DNA from: Gammaproteobacteria bacterium
GTDB lineage: Bacteria; Pseudomonadota; Gammaproteobacteria; Steroidobacterales; XN24
Assembly (NCBI GenBank): GCA_020341735.1
Contig: CP070833.1
Coordinates: forward strand, 963,335-1,005,306
DNA length: 41,972 bases
Direction of reading: 5' to 3'
The translations under genes were made by a program, and so were the position numbers. Under the pieces are notes generated by a model, which saw only the letters and a program-made list of their open reading frames with translations, was not told where the DNA came from and did not search any database. Positions 1 through 7,339 of this stretch are shown here, one piece after another (the stretch's first letter is position 1; each line of letters opens with the position of its first letter).

Positions 1-75
1 GAGTTGATCGGCGGCCTCCCGTTTTACGGAAATGCTCGCCTCGAAATGCTCTCTGACACGGTCCTCAGGATCCAT
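1..75 (-). CDS. diaA: SIS-domain protein DiaA/GmhA-like, N-terminal fragment
   Basis: Only the first 25 codons are inside the window; the gene runs off the left edge. The reading starts at an ATG (75-73) preceded by GGGGAG about five bases upstream. It opens MDPEDRVREHFEASIS and continues KREAADQL, which resembles the N-terminal helix of DiaA and GmhA phosphoheptose isomerase-like proteins (pattern RV..HF..SI..K..AAD.L). In Escherichia coli, diaA follows lpoA and yraN in the same orientation, exactly the arrangement here. DiaA is a tetrameric SIS protein that binds DnaA and promotes initiation at oriC. With so little sequence the call rests on synteny plus this short match; a sedoheptulose-7-phosphate isomerase is the alternative. 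Confidence 0.65.
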   Translation of the reverse strand, partial: MDPEDRVREHFEASISVKREAADQL

Positions 76-141
76 CGTGCTCCCCATAAGGCTGCGGGCC
101 CGGTAGGCCGTGGGCATGCCACCCGCAATATGGTGCCCCGG

Positions 142-498
142 TCATGCCCGAAATGCGTCTCTGACCCATTCCACCGAATTGTCGCCGTCAGCCACGCAAA
201 TTGCTACCAGATCGAAACGTACAGCCCTATCAGCAAGTTCGGGTCGGGAAGCGAGAAATTGCCTGGTTGCCAGTACGATCCTCCGGATCTTTTGCTGACC
301 CACGGACTCTATCGGACTACAGAACGAGTCGGAATTCCGCAGTCTCACTTCGATGACTACGATGGCGCCATCGTCTTCCATGACGAGATCCAGTTCGCCC
401 AGCCGACACACGTAGTTCCGGGCTACAAGGCCCAGGCCCTTGGTGATGAGGAACGCTTCGGCTATTCGTTCGCCCGTGTGGCCAAGGCTGCGGCTCAA
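142..498 (-). CDS. yraN: UPF0102 family protein YraN
   Basis: A 118-residue protein of the UPF0102/YraN family, which has a predicted Holliday-junction-resolvase/endonuclease-like fold and no settled function. The family core is visible at residues about 33-54: GELDLVMEDDGAIVVIEVR, where the Glu, Asp and the closing E-V-R are the conserved nuclease-like residues. Length matches the family (about 110-130). No ATG precedes the core. The only suitable start is TTG at 498, whose last two bases overlap the TGA stop of the upstream lpoA gene (TTGA), implying translational coupling. It lies between lpoA and the diaA-like gene, the usual place. Confidence 0.88.
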   Translation of the reverse strand: MSRSLGHTGERIAEAFLITKGLGLVARNYVCRLGELDLVMEDDGAIVVIEVRLRNSDSFCSPIESVGQQKIRRIVLATRQFLASRPELADRAVRFDLVAICVADGDNSVEWVRDAFRA

Positions 499-2357
499 GA
501 ACCATCCCGGGGATTAACAACTCTGCGAATCCGGCCGTTCACCACCCGGGCCCACTCAAGTTCTCGGGAGACTCTGCCACTCTCGACAAGATTGAGATCA
601 CCGGTCAGGCCGGCGACGCCTGAGACTGCATCGCGGCGCAGGCTACTCAGCAGCGGGACGAGCGTATAGGCATCGTAACCCAAGGCGTACAGACGCGAAC
701 GGCGGCCCACGCTAGCGGGCCATATAGCGGCCATTTGGTCACGCAGCGCGCGGACACTGTCGTCGTCACTCAGTATCCACGGGATATCGCCGAATGCCGT
801 GTCGTCGAGGTCCCGGCCGGGTGCCTCTCCCGGCAGGTAGATCGAGGAGGTGGCATAGACCGGAAGGTCGTATGCATAGTGAAAGCGAAGCTGAGGCCGC
901 AGCTGGCGGCCGTCCCGCGGCCTGGCCGCCAGGAAGACGAATTCGGCGTCCTGTCTTCTGCGCGGCTCGAACTCCAGTTGAACGCCCAGCACTCCTTCCA
1001 GACGTCGGTGGCGTTCGCGGCTCTCGTCAACATAGAGCAGTCGGGTGATCTCATCCGAATAGTCAGGCAACCCCGGCGTAAAAGTGCGCAAATCCAGCAG
1101 TCGCCCGCCGCCGGCCTGCAGAGTTTCGCCGAAACTCTTCGCGATCCGCATGCCCCAGTCGTTTGCCGGCACCAGCGCTATGCCGCGAGACATGCCTTCC
1201 TTCAGAATGCGATCCGCCGCCTGCGCCGCCTCATCCTCCGGCGCCAGTGACAGCCTGTAGACAAAATCAGGCAGGCTTGCAGGGTCAGACGGGTCATTCA
1301 GCGCAAGCGTCGGCACGCCACCGGAGACGCTTTTTAATTGACCTACTTCCGATTTGGATAGTGGACCGACGATGAACTCGGCTCCCTTGGCTGCCGCTTG
1401 CTCCCATGCGCCTGCTGCCCCCAGTGTCGCCGAATCAATCACCAGGATCGTTGGCCTTGGCTCGGTGTTCTTGTTGCCGAAATGAGCTGCGATGAACCCG
1501 TCGCGCACCGCCTCCGATGAGGCCGCGAGCTGACCACTCAACGGCAGGATTAGTGCGATCTTTGTCGGATAGGCGGAGAGTTGCCGGAAACTCGCCAACA
1601 CCGAATCGAGGACAGATCGTGACGCCGGGTGGGCCGGGTTGCGGGCTCTCCATGCTTTGAGTGATACCTGCAGCCGGGACGGATCGCCGCCGGCCGACTG
1701 CAGCAGGCGGCCGAGTTGCAGCCAACCGGCGACGGTGGGATCCGCGCCCTCCGGTGTGGTGAAGTCCACTCCCGCACCCGAATTTTGCTGGAGGCTGTTC
1801 CAGATAAGCCGACGGTTATCGGCGACCTCGCGCGCATCGGCAAGACTCTGCTCGCGATCCACCAGGGCCTGGACGGCCGGGCTGCCCAGTCCGGCAGCAA
1901 AAAAAGCCCGGGCCCGCAGTTCGAGCGCCTGCGACCGGGTTGTGTTGTCCAGGTCAGGCGCTAGCCGATCCAAAGCCTCGACTGCCTTGTCCGGACTGCC
2001 GGTTGCCGTCGCCAGGTCGGCATAGAGCAGCGCGTACGCAATCCCTTCTGCCCCTGCGGGCGCGCTATCGAACGCTTCCAGTTCGCGCCGCGCTTCGGCC
2101 AAGCGGCCCGCCGACTGCAGATTGCGGGCCACTGCGAGCCTGGCGCGGTCGCGAGGCGGGCCGGCGGTAGCGCTGGCGATGGATCGCCATTCTTCCGCGG
2201 CCGCCAGGTAGTCACCAGAGTTCTCCAGGCTCTCCGCGCGCGCTCGCTGCGCGGTCACATCCGGTGAGGCCGGGCGAGTCGGCCCACAGGCAACAAGCAG
2301 GATTGCCGCGCTAGCCACGATCAGAAGTGCGATGGCCCTGATGAAGCGTGTTTGCAT
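495..2357 (-). CDS. lpoA: Penicillin-binding protein activator LpoA (outer-membrane lipoprotein)
   Basis: A 620-residue lipoprotein, slightly shorter than the 678-residue E. coli protein. From the ATG at 2357 it has a signal peptide (MQTRFIRA, then a hydrophobic stretch) ending in the lipobox LLVAC, so Cys24 would be lipidated. Residues to about 260 are Ala/Leu-rich helical repeats consistent with the TPR-like N domain. From about residue 265 (KIALILPLSGQLAASS) the sequence is a periplasmic-binding-protein-like domain. LpoA spans the periplasm to stimulate PBP1A transpeptidation. The open frame extends upstream to 2609, but that extension overlaps divergent rsmI and puts the signal peptide internally, so I reject it. 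Divergent from rsmI and followed by yraN and diaA, as in enterics. Confidence 0.9.
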   Translation of the reverse strand: MQTRFIRAIALLIVASAAILLVACGPTRPASPDVTAQRARAESLENSGDYLAAAEEWRSIASATAGPPRDRARLAVARNLQSAGRLAEARRELEAFDSAPAGAEGIAYALLYADLATATGSPDKAVEALDRLAPDLDNTTRSQALELRARAFFAAGLGSPAVQALVDREQSLADAREVADNRRLIWNSLQQNSGAGVDFTTPEGADPTVAGWLQLGRLLQSAGGDPSRLQVSLKAWRARNPAHPASRSVLDSVLASFRQLSAYPTKIALILPLSGQLAASSEAVRDGFIAAHFGNKNTEPRPTILVIDSATLGAAGAWEQAAAKGAEFIVGPLSKSEVGQLKSVSGGVPTLALNDPSDPASLPDFVYRLSLAPEDEAAQAADRILKEGMSRGIALVPANDWGMRIAKSFGETLQAGGGRLLDLRTFTPGLPDYSDEITRLLYVDESRERHRRLEGVLGVQLEFEPRRRQDAEFVFLAARPRDGRQLRPQLRFHYAYDLPVYATSSIYLPGEAPGRDLDDTAFGDIPWILSDDDSVRALRDQMAAIWPASVGRRSRLYALGYDAYTLVPLLSSLRRDAVSGVAGLTGDLNLVESGRVSRELEWARVVNGRIRRVVNPRDGS

Positions 2358-2414
2358 ATGTTGTCGTCTACGTTGCACGATGATCCAGATGACCATTTTG
2401 CCGCCTTTGCGACG

Positions 2415-3266
2415 GTGACTATAGTGCCAGAAACCGGTGGAACTCTTTACATTGTTGCCACGCCCATCGGCAACCTCGAAGACATCAGCGCTCGCGCCGT
2501 CAAAGTCCTGGGCGAGGTCGATTGCATCCTCTGTGAAGATACGCGTCACAGCGGCCGACTTCTCCAAGCGCTGGGCATTCACACGCGCAGGCTGTCCTTG
2601 CACGAGCACAACGAGGCGAGCCGCGCCGGGGAAGTCATCGAGGGTCTCAGAGCCGGCCAGAATTACGCGCTAATCTCCGACGCCGGGACGCCCCTGATCA
2701 GTGATCCGGGATATCGCCTCGTGAATGCCGCCGTTGGGGCAGAATTCCGGGTCAGCCCGATCCCCGGTCCCTGCGCGGCAGTTGCCGCACTTTCGGTTGC
2801 AGGTTTGCCAACGGATCGTTTCTGTTTCCTCGGATTTCTGCCCGCCAGGAAGGCAGCGCGACGCAAACGGCTGGAGGATCTGGCGACCGAGACCGGGACA
2901 CTCGTTTTCTACGAAACTGGCCGTCGACTGGACAGTATGTTGCAGGATTGCGTCGCTGTGCTGGGTTCCTGCCGCTCTGCGTCCGTGGCGCGGGAACTGA
3001 CCAAAGTGTTCGAGACGGTCTATCGCGGCACTCTCGGCGGGCTCGTCAAAACGGTCAGTGAAGACCCGGACGCCACTCGTGGAGAATGCGTTGTGATCGT
3101 CGAGGGCAATGCCGGTGACACGGATGCGGGACCAGAGATCGAGAAAGCGCTAGGTATCTTGCTCGAGGAGCTGCCGGCCAGCGCGGCTGCCCGGACGGTG
3201 GCCCGGCTCTATCCCGTCGATCGCCGGGCTGCCTATGCGCTGGCCCTGAAATTGTCGCGGGACTGA
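2415..3266 (+). CDS. rsmI: 16S rRNA (cytidine-1402-2'-O)-methyltransferase RsmI
   Basis: Tetrapyrrole-methylase-fold SAM enzyme that 2'-O-methylates C1402 in the 16S decoding centre. Family motifs in order: LYIVATPIGNLEDIS near the N-terminus, CEDTRHSGRLL, LISDAGTPLISDPGYRLV, PIPGPCAAVAALSVAGLPTD, and FYETGRRLD. From a GTG at 2415 the protein has 283 residues, the usual RsmI length. ATGs at 2352 and 2358 are in frame but would add about 20 atypical residues, make its start codon overlap lpoA's start on the other strand, and leave no promoter between them. GTG at 2424 is a further possibility. No strong ribosome binding site distinguishes these. The 3' end contains the -10 box of rnpB. Confidence 0.93.
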   Translation: MTIVPETGGTLYIVATPIGNLEDISARAVKVLGEVDCILCEDTRHSGRLLQALGIHTRRLSLHEHNEASRAGEVIEGLRAGQNYALISDAGTPLISDPGYRLVNAAVGAEFRVSPIPGPCAAVAALSVAGLPTDRFCFLGFLPARKAARRKRLEDLATETGTLVFYETGRRLDSMLQDCVAVLGSCRSASVARELTKVFETVYRGTLGGLVKTVSEDPDATRGECVVIVEGNAGDTDAGPEIEKALGILLEELPASAAARTVARLYPVDRRAAYALALKLSRD

Positions 3267-3281
3267 TCGCCGGCCGTGAAT

Positions 3282-3287
3282 TATAAT
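3282..3287 (+). promoter_or_regulatory. -10 box of the rnpB promoter
   Basis: A perfect TATAAT lies seven bases upstream of the first base of the P1 helix of RNase P RNA, so initiation would fall at about 3294. No convincing -35 hexamer sits 16-18 bases upstream (that region is inside the last codons of rsmI). The -10 call rests on the exact consensus and the correct distance to the mature RNA end. Confidence 0.6.
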
Positions 3288-3293
3288 TAGCTA

Positions 3294-3672
3294 GCGGGAG
3301 TCGGCCAGACAGCCGCCGTGGTCTTTGCGGGCCGCGGAGGAAAGTCCGGGCTCCAGAGGGCAGGGTGCCAGGTAACGCCTGGGGGGCATGAGCCCACGGA
3401 AAGTGCCACAGAAAACAGACCGCCAAAGCGCCTACGGCGCCGGCAAGGGTGAAAAGGTGCGGTAAGAGCGCACCGCGCGAGTGGCAACGCTTCGCGGCAC
3501 GGTAAACCCCACTCGGAGCAAGACCAAATAGGAGGGCAAGCCGTCCTTAGGGATGGCGGCGCGCGGCCCGCGCGTGTCCTCGGGTAGGTCGCTCGAGGTG
3601 TGTGGCGACGCACATCCCAGATGAATGGCTGTCCACGACAGAACCCGGCTTATCGGCCGACTCCCGTTTTTT
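3294..3672 (+). ncRNA. rnpB: RNase P RNA (bacterial type A)
   Basis: Catalytic RNA that removes the 5' leader of tRNA precursors. The ends form a perfect 12-bp P1 helix: 3295-3306 pairs with 3655-3666. Universal conserved blocks are present: GAGGAAAGTCCGGGCTCC near the 5' end (CR-I), the central GGTAAACCCC segment with AGAGCGCACCG before it, and ACAGAACCCGGCTTATCGGCC at the 3' end (CR-V). Length, about 375 nt, equals the E. coli RNA (377 nt). P1 is followed immediately by TTTTTTCTT, so P1 or the 3' strand probably doubles as part of the termination signal. It lies between rsmI and mraZ, as in several gammaproteobacteria. Confidence 0.97.
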
Positions 3673-3720
3673 CTTGTCTTAACCTTCGCGCCTGCCCGGC
3701 GTAAATAAATTTTTTCTTGA

Positions 3721-3741
3721 AGCGCTTTCGAAGAAAGCGCT
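3721..3741. other. Perfect 9-bp stem-loop between rnpB and mraZ
   Basis: AGCGCTTTC (3721-3729), a GAA loop, and GAAAGCGCT (3733-3741) form a perfect hairpin or operator-like dyad. It is preceded on the plus strand by a T-rich run (about 3709-3717) and is not followed by a T-tract on either strand, so it does not look like an ordinary intrinsic terminator. It lies about 100 bases upstream of the mraZ promoter. It could be a protein-binding dyad, a backup terminator or an RNA-processing element; nothing in the sequence decides between these. Confidence 0.4.
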
Positions 3742-3838
3742 CTTAACCGCATGATTTATGTGGTGTAAGATTGCGCCTTGCCACCTGCAAAAGCGCGCCT
3801 AAGTGTCTGTGCGGTATAAAAAAATTGGCTTTCAGGCG

Positions 3839-3868
3839 TTGACATCGGACGATTTCACTCCCTATAGT
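3839..3868 (+). promoter_or_regulatory. dcw (mraZ) promoter
   Basis: A perfect -35 TTGACA (3839-3844) and a near-consensus -10 TATAGT (3863-3868) are separated by 18 bases. Transcription should begin near 3875, immediately before the MraZ boxes, and read into mraZ and the whole division cluster. This is the best sigma70-type promoter seen in the window, and it corresponds in position to Pmra of E. coli. Confidence 0.85.
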
Positions 3869-3877
3869 GTCGAGAAG

Positions 3878-3914
3878 TGGGAAAAAGTGGGAAAAGATGG
3901 GATTCCCACTGGGT
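3878..3914 (+). promoter_or_regulatory. MraZ operator: TGGGA direct repeats
   Basis: Three TGGGA repeats start at 3878, 3888 and 3898, an exact 10-bp period, with a fourth TGGGT at 3910. MraZ is known in E. coli and Mycoplasma to bind tandem TGGGN boxes of this spacing and to repress its own operon. Here the boxes lie at about +3 to +38 of the predicted transcript, between promoter and mraZ start, ideal for autorepression of the cluster. Confidence 0.85.
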
Positions 3915-3927
3915 CAGAGACACAGGC

Positions 3928-4383
3928 ATGTTCCGCGGCGCAAACAAAGTCACCCTTGATGCGAAGGGCCGAATGGCCATACCGACGCGCTATCGCGAGC
4001 GGATCGGCGCTCTTTGCGATGGGAGGCTCGTTGTCACGGTCGATCGGGACTACTGCCTGCTGGTCTATCCGTTGCCTGAATGGGAAGACATCGAACACAA
4101 ACTCGTGCGTCTTCCGACGCTGAATCGTCAGGCCCGCCGCCTGCAGAGGTTGATGATCGGATACGCGAGTGAGGTCGAGTTGGATGGCCACGGACGGATT
4201 CTCTTGCCGAAAGAACTCAGAGAGTTCGGTGGGCTTACCCGTCAGGCAATCCTGATCGGACAGGGGAACCGGTTCGAGCTCTGGGACGAGACCCGCTGGA
4301 AAGAGCGACGTGATGAGTGGCTCTCGGAGGAGGCGACCGAGGCGGACGGGCTTCCGGACGAACTCGCATCACTCTCCTTCTAG
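3928..4383 (+). CDS. mraZ: Transcriptional regulator MraZ
   Basis: DNA-binding autoregulator of the division and cell wall cluster; 151 residues against 152 in E. coli. The two SpoVT/AbrB-like half-domains each carry the family D-x-x-x-R signature: LDAKGRMAIPTRYR near residue 10 and LDGHGRILLPKELREF near residue 90. The open frame extends upstream to 3877, but that would run through the operator repeats. The ATG at 3928 gives the canonical start MFRGANKVTLDAKGR. The ribosome binding site is weak (AGAGACA). First gene of the cluster, two bases before rsmH. Likely represses itself through the repeats at 3878-3914. Confidence 0.96.
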   Translation: MFRGANKVTLDAKGRMAIPTRYRERIGALCDGRLVVTVDRDYCLLVYPLPEWEDIEHKLVRLPTLNRQARRLQRLMIGYASEVELDGHGRILLPKELREFGGLTRQAILIGQGNRFELWDETRWKERRDEWLSEEATEADGLPDELASLSF

Positions 4384-4385
4384 AG

Positions 4386-5327
4386 ATGCCGGTGTCGGGC
4401 GACCACGCACCGGTACTCCTGAAGGAAGCGCTGGAGGGACTGGCCATTCGTCAGGATGGTTCGTACCTCGACGGTACCTACGGCCGGGGTGGTCACACGA
4501 TTGCCATCCTCGAGCGGTTGGGGCCGCAGGGAAGGTTATTGGTGATCGATCGCGATCCCGAGGCAGTGGCGGCAGCCCGGGACCGGCTGGCATCGGATCG
4601 GCGAGTCTGCATAGAACAGGGGAACTTTGCAGAAATGGGGGCGATTTCCACGGCTGCGGGCTTCAGAGATGGTTTCGACGGCATCCTGCTCGATCTGGGT
4701 GTCTCGTCGCCACAGCTGGATCAGGCATCACGCGGCTTTAGTTTTTCGGCCGACGGCCCGCTGGACATGCGGATGGATCCGTCGCAGACATTGACCGCGC
4801 AGGGCTGGCTGAGCACCGTAACGGAACGCGAGATGGTGGATGTATTCCGTCGCTATGGGGAAGAGCGGTTTGCCCGCCGGATCGCGAAGGCCTTGGTCCG
4901 GGCTCGTCAGGAGACGCAGATCGAGACGACCGGCCAGCTCGCCGAGATCGTCGCCGCGGCGGTTCCCGGCCGTGAGCCCGGCAAGCATCCGGCAACACGG
5001 GTTTTCCAGGCCATCCGCATTCGAATCAACGACGAACTCCAGTCCCTTGCTGACGGACTGGCGGCTGCGCACGGATTGCTGCGCATCGGCGGTCGCCTGT
5101 GCGTCATCAGTTTCCATTCTCTGGAAGATCGCATCGTCAAGCGTTTTATCCGTGATCGGGCGCGCGAGGCCGAGGCCTGGCGTGGCTTGCCGCTCGACAG
5201 CGTGCCTGAGCATGCGCGCCCCACGTTCTCTATCGCGAGCAAGGCGATCAAGCCGGGGACGGAAGAGATTCAGCTCAATCCGAGATCCCGCAGCGCAGTG
5301 TTGCGTGTCGCGGAGAGGATTCACTAG
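4386..5327 (+). CDS. rsmH: 16S rRNA (cytosine-1402-N4)-methyltransferase RsmH (MraW)
   Basis: Class I SAM methyltransferase of 313 residues that N4-methylates C1402, the same nucleotide modified by RsmI at its ribose. Motifs in order: DGTYGRGGHT (SAM-binding glycine loop), VIDRDP, LDLGVSSPQLDQASRGFSF, DGPLDMRMD, ATRVFQAIRIRINDEL and SFHSLEDRIVKRFIR. All are characteristic of the family. The start at 4386 gives MPVSGDHAPVLLKEAL, the usual N-terminus; the upstream extension overlapping mraZ is rejected. It begins two bases after the mraZ stop and abuts ftsL (TAG directly followed by GTG). Length equals E. coli RsmH. Confidence 0.97.
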   Translation: MPVSGDHAPVLLKEALEGLAIRQDGSYLDGTYGRGGHTIAILERLGPQGRLLVIDRDPEAVAAARDRLASDRRVCIEQGNFAEMGAISTAAGFRDGFDGILLDLGVSSPQLDQASRGFSFSADGPLDMRMDPSQTLTAQGWLSTVTEREMVDVFRRYGEERFARRIAKALVRARQETQIETTGQLAEIVAAAVPGREPGKHPATRVFQAIRIRINDELQSLADGLAAAHGLLRIGGRLCVISFHSLEDRIVKRFIRDRAREAEAWRGLPLDSVPEHARPTFSIASKAIKPGTEEIQLNPRSRSAVLRVAERIH

Positions 5328-5609
5328 GTGGCCGGGAGTACTCGACTGACAGCTCTGGCGACCGGCCTGCTGGCACTGGGGGCGGTCTGTTCAGCCATCG
5401 GCGTGGTTTACGCCCGGCATGAAGCGCGAAAGCTCTTCATCGGATTGCAAGCGTTGGCGTCCGAGCGCGACGGGCTCAACATTGATTGGGGGAGGCTGCA
5501 GATCGAACACAGCACCTGGGCGTCGCCGGGCCGGATCGAGCAGATGGCTCGTGACCGCCTCAAGATGCGCGAGCCCGATCCGGCCGCGGTGGTCATCGTC
5601 GAACCATGA
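5328..5609 (+). CDS. ftsL: Cell division protein FtsL
   Basis: A 93-residue bitopic inner-membrane protein. One transmembrane segment at residues about 7-26 (LTALATGLLALGAVCSAIGV) is followed by a periplasmic heptad-rich helix (ARHEARKLFIGLQALASERD) and the conserved L-x-W/S-tail ending IEQMARDRLKMREPDP. FtsL pairs with FtsB and, with FtsQ, forms the FtsQLB complex that activates FtsWI. GTG start directly after the rsmH stop. Its stop overlaps ftsI by ATGA. Position between rsmH and ftsI and the membrane topology make the call secure despite low sequence conservation. ftsB is not in this window. Confidence 0.93.
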   Translation: MAGSTRLTALATGLLALGAVCSAIGVVYARHEARKLFIGLQALASERDGLNIDWGRLQIEHSTWASPGRIEQMARDRLKMREPDPAAVVIVEP

Positions 5610-7339
5610 CCGGTAAAAGAGCAATCAAGGAGTTTGATCGACGATTCGTCAGGCGTCTTTTTACCGTCGCTGTGCTGTTCGGTCTCGGTGGGGTGGCAGT
5701 ACTCGCCCGAGCAGTCCAGCTTCAGCTGCTGGATCAGGAGTTCCTCGCACGAGAGGGAGACGCCAGGCATCTTCGAGTGGCGAGCATCGCCGCTCACCGT
5801 GGGATGATCATGGATCGCCACGGTGAGCCTTTGGCCGTCAGTACCCCTGTCGATAGTCTCTGGGCGAACCCGGTGGAGCTGGTTGCGGCCACGGACAGGC
5901 TGCCTGAGTTGGCAGATGCTCTCGGCTGGACGCGCGATCGGCTGTTGCAACTGGTGACGCGCAATTCCGAGCGTGAGTTCGTCTATCTGGTCCGCCATAT
6001 GCCACCACACCGCGCCGGCGAGATCCTGTCGTTGGATATCCCCGGCGTCTACTCCCAACGTGAATACCGCCGCTACTATCCGGTTGGTGAAGTTGCCGGC
6101 CATGTTGTTGGTTTCACAGATCTGGATGATCGCGGGCTGGAAGGCCTCGAGCTGGCCTACGATCCCTGGCTGACCGGAAAGCCCGGCTCCAAACGAGTCT
6201 TGCGCGACCGACTCGGTCAGACCATCGCGGACATCGAGAACATAAGCGCGCCCCGGCCGGGAAGGGATTTGCGCACAAGCCTCGACCTTCGTCTCCAGTA
6301 TCTTGCCTACCGGGCCCTAAAGCGCGGCGTAGGTCAGCATCGTGCCCGCGCCGGTTCGGTCGTCATCATCGATGTAGATACCGGCGAGATCCTGGCCATG
6401 GCCAACCAGCCCGGGTTCAACCCCAATGACCGTCGACGTTACGAAGTCTCGAGGTTTCGCAACCAGGCAGCTACCGACATTTTCGAGCCCGGCTCGACAT
6501 TCAAGCCATTCATCGTCGCCGCGGCGCTGGAGAGCGGCCGCTACCGGCCCGACAGCGTGCTGGATACATCACCCGGCTACCTGATCGTCGGCGCCAAGAC
6601 CATAGAGGACAAACGCAACCTGGGCCGGATTCCGATTACCACGGTACTGACTAAATCAAGCAATGTGGGCGCGTCCCGGATCGCGCTGTCCCTGGAGTCT
6701 GAGCAACTCTGGTCGGTGCTTGATCGCTTCGGCATCGGGCAGCTTACCTCTAGCGGTTTCCCCGGAGAGTCTGCAGGACTTCTGACCCCGGCGGACAACT
6801 GGCGCGAGATCGGCCAGGCGACCCTCGCATACGGTTACGGCTTGTCCGTAACGACATTGCAACTCGCTCAGGCGTTCGCCGTGCTGGGTGCCGATGGGAT
6901 AGCCCGTCCGATATCGCTTGTGGCCGTTCAGGATGGCGCAGAAGAGGGCGAGCGTGTCATCGCCGCCGATACGGCCCGGGCAGTCGTCGATATGATGGAA
7001 ACGGTGGTCTCGCCCGATGGCACCGCGAGGAAGGCGAGCGTACCCGGATACCGCATCGCCGGTAAGACGGGCACTGCGCGGAAAGCGACGGCCGGAGGTT
7101 ACTCCGAATCCCGGTACACCTCTATCTTCGGCGGTCTGGCGCCTGCTTCCCGGCCGCGGCTCGCGGTCGTAGTTGTGCTGCACGAGCCTTCGGCCGGGCA
7201 CTACTACGGTGGTGAAGTGGCAGCTCCAGTCTTCTCAGAGATCGCGTCCGGAGCATTGCGCGTCCTTGGCATTCCTCCGGATCAAACGCGTGAGCCTGAT
7301 ATCGGACACAAAGCGATCCAGGCGATGAGACAGCCATGA
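5606..7339 (+). CDS. ftsI: Septal peptidoglycan transpeptidase FtsI (PBP3)
   Basis: Class B penicillin-binding protein of 577 residues that crosslinks septal peptidoglycan with FtsW. A short cytoplasmic tail precedes one transmembrane segment (about 16-38). A pedestal domain follows (HRGMIMDRHGEPLAVSTPV, GLEGLELAYD). The transpeptidase domain carries S297-T-F-K (catalytic serine), S351-S-N and K487-T-G-T. ATGA overlaps with ftsL upstream and murE downstream imply translational coupling. Length matches the E. coli enzyme (588). Confidence 0.98.
   Translation: MTGKRAIKEFDRRFVRRLFTVAVLFGLGGVAVLARAVQLQLLDQEFLAREGDARHLRVASIAAHRGMIMDRHGEPLAVSTPVDSLWANPVELVAATDRLPELADALGWTRDRLLQLVTRNSEREFVYLVRHMPPHRAGEILSLDIPGVYSQREYRRYYPVGEVAGHVVGFTDLDDRGLEGLELAYDPWLTGKPGSKRVLRDRLGQTIADIENISAPRPGRDLRTSLDLRLQYLAYRALKRGVGQHRARAGSVVIIDVDTGEILAMANQPGFNPNDRRRYEVSRFRNQAATDIFEPGSTFKPFIVAAALESGRYRPDSVLDTSPGYLIVGAKTIEDKRNLGRIPITTVLTKSSNVGASRIALSLESEQLWSVLDRFGIGQLTSSGFPGESAGLLTPADNWREIGQATLAYGYGLSVTTLQLAQAFAVLGADGIARPISLVAVQDGAEEGERVIAADTARAVVDMMETVVSPDGTARKASVPGYRIAGKTGTARKATAGGYSESRYTSIFGGLAPASRPRLAVVVVLHEPSAGHYYGGEVAAPVFSEIASGALRVLGIPPDQTREPDIGHKAIQAMRQP

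Noticed and set aside
2358..2609. 84 extra N-terminal codons of lpoA
   Set aside because: They overlap divergent rsmI and would bury the lipoprotein signal peptide inside the protein.
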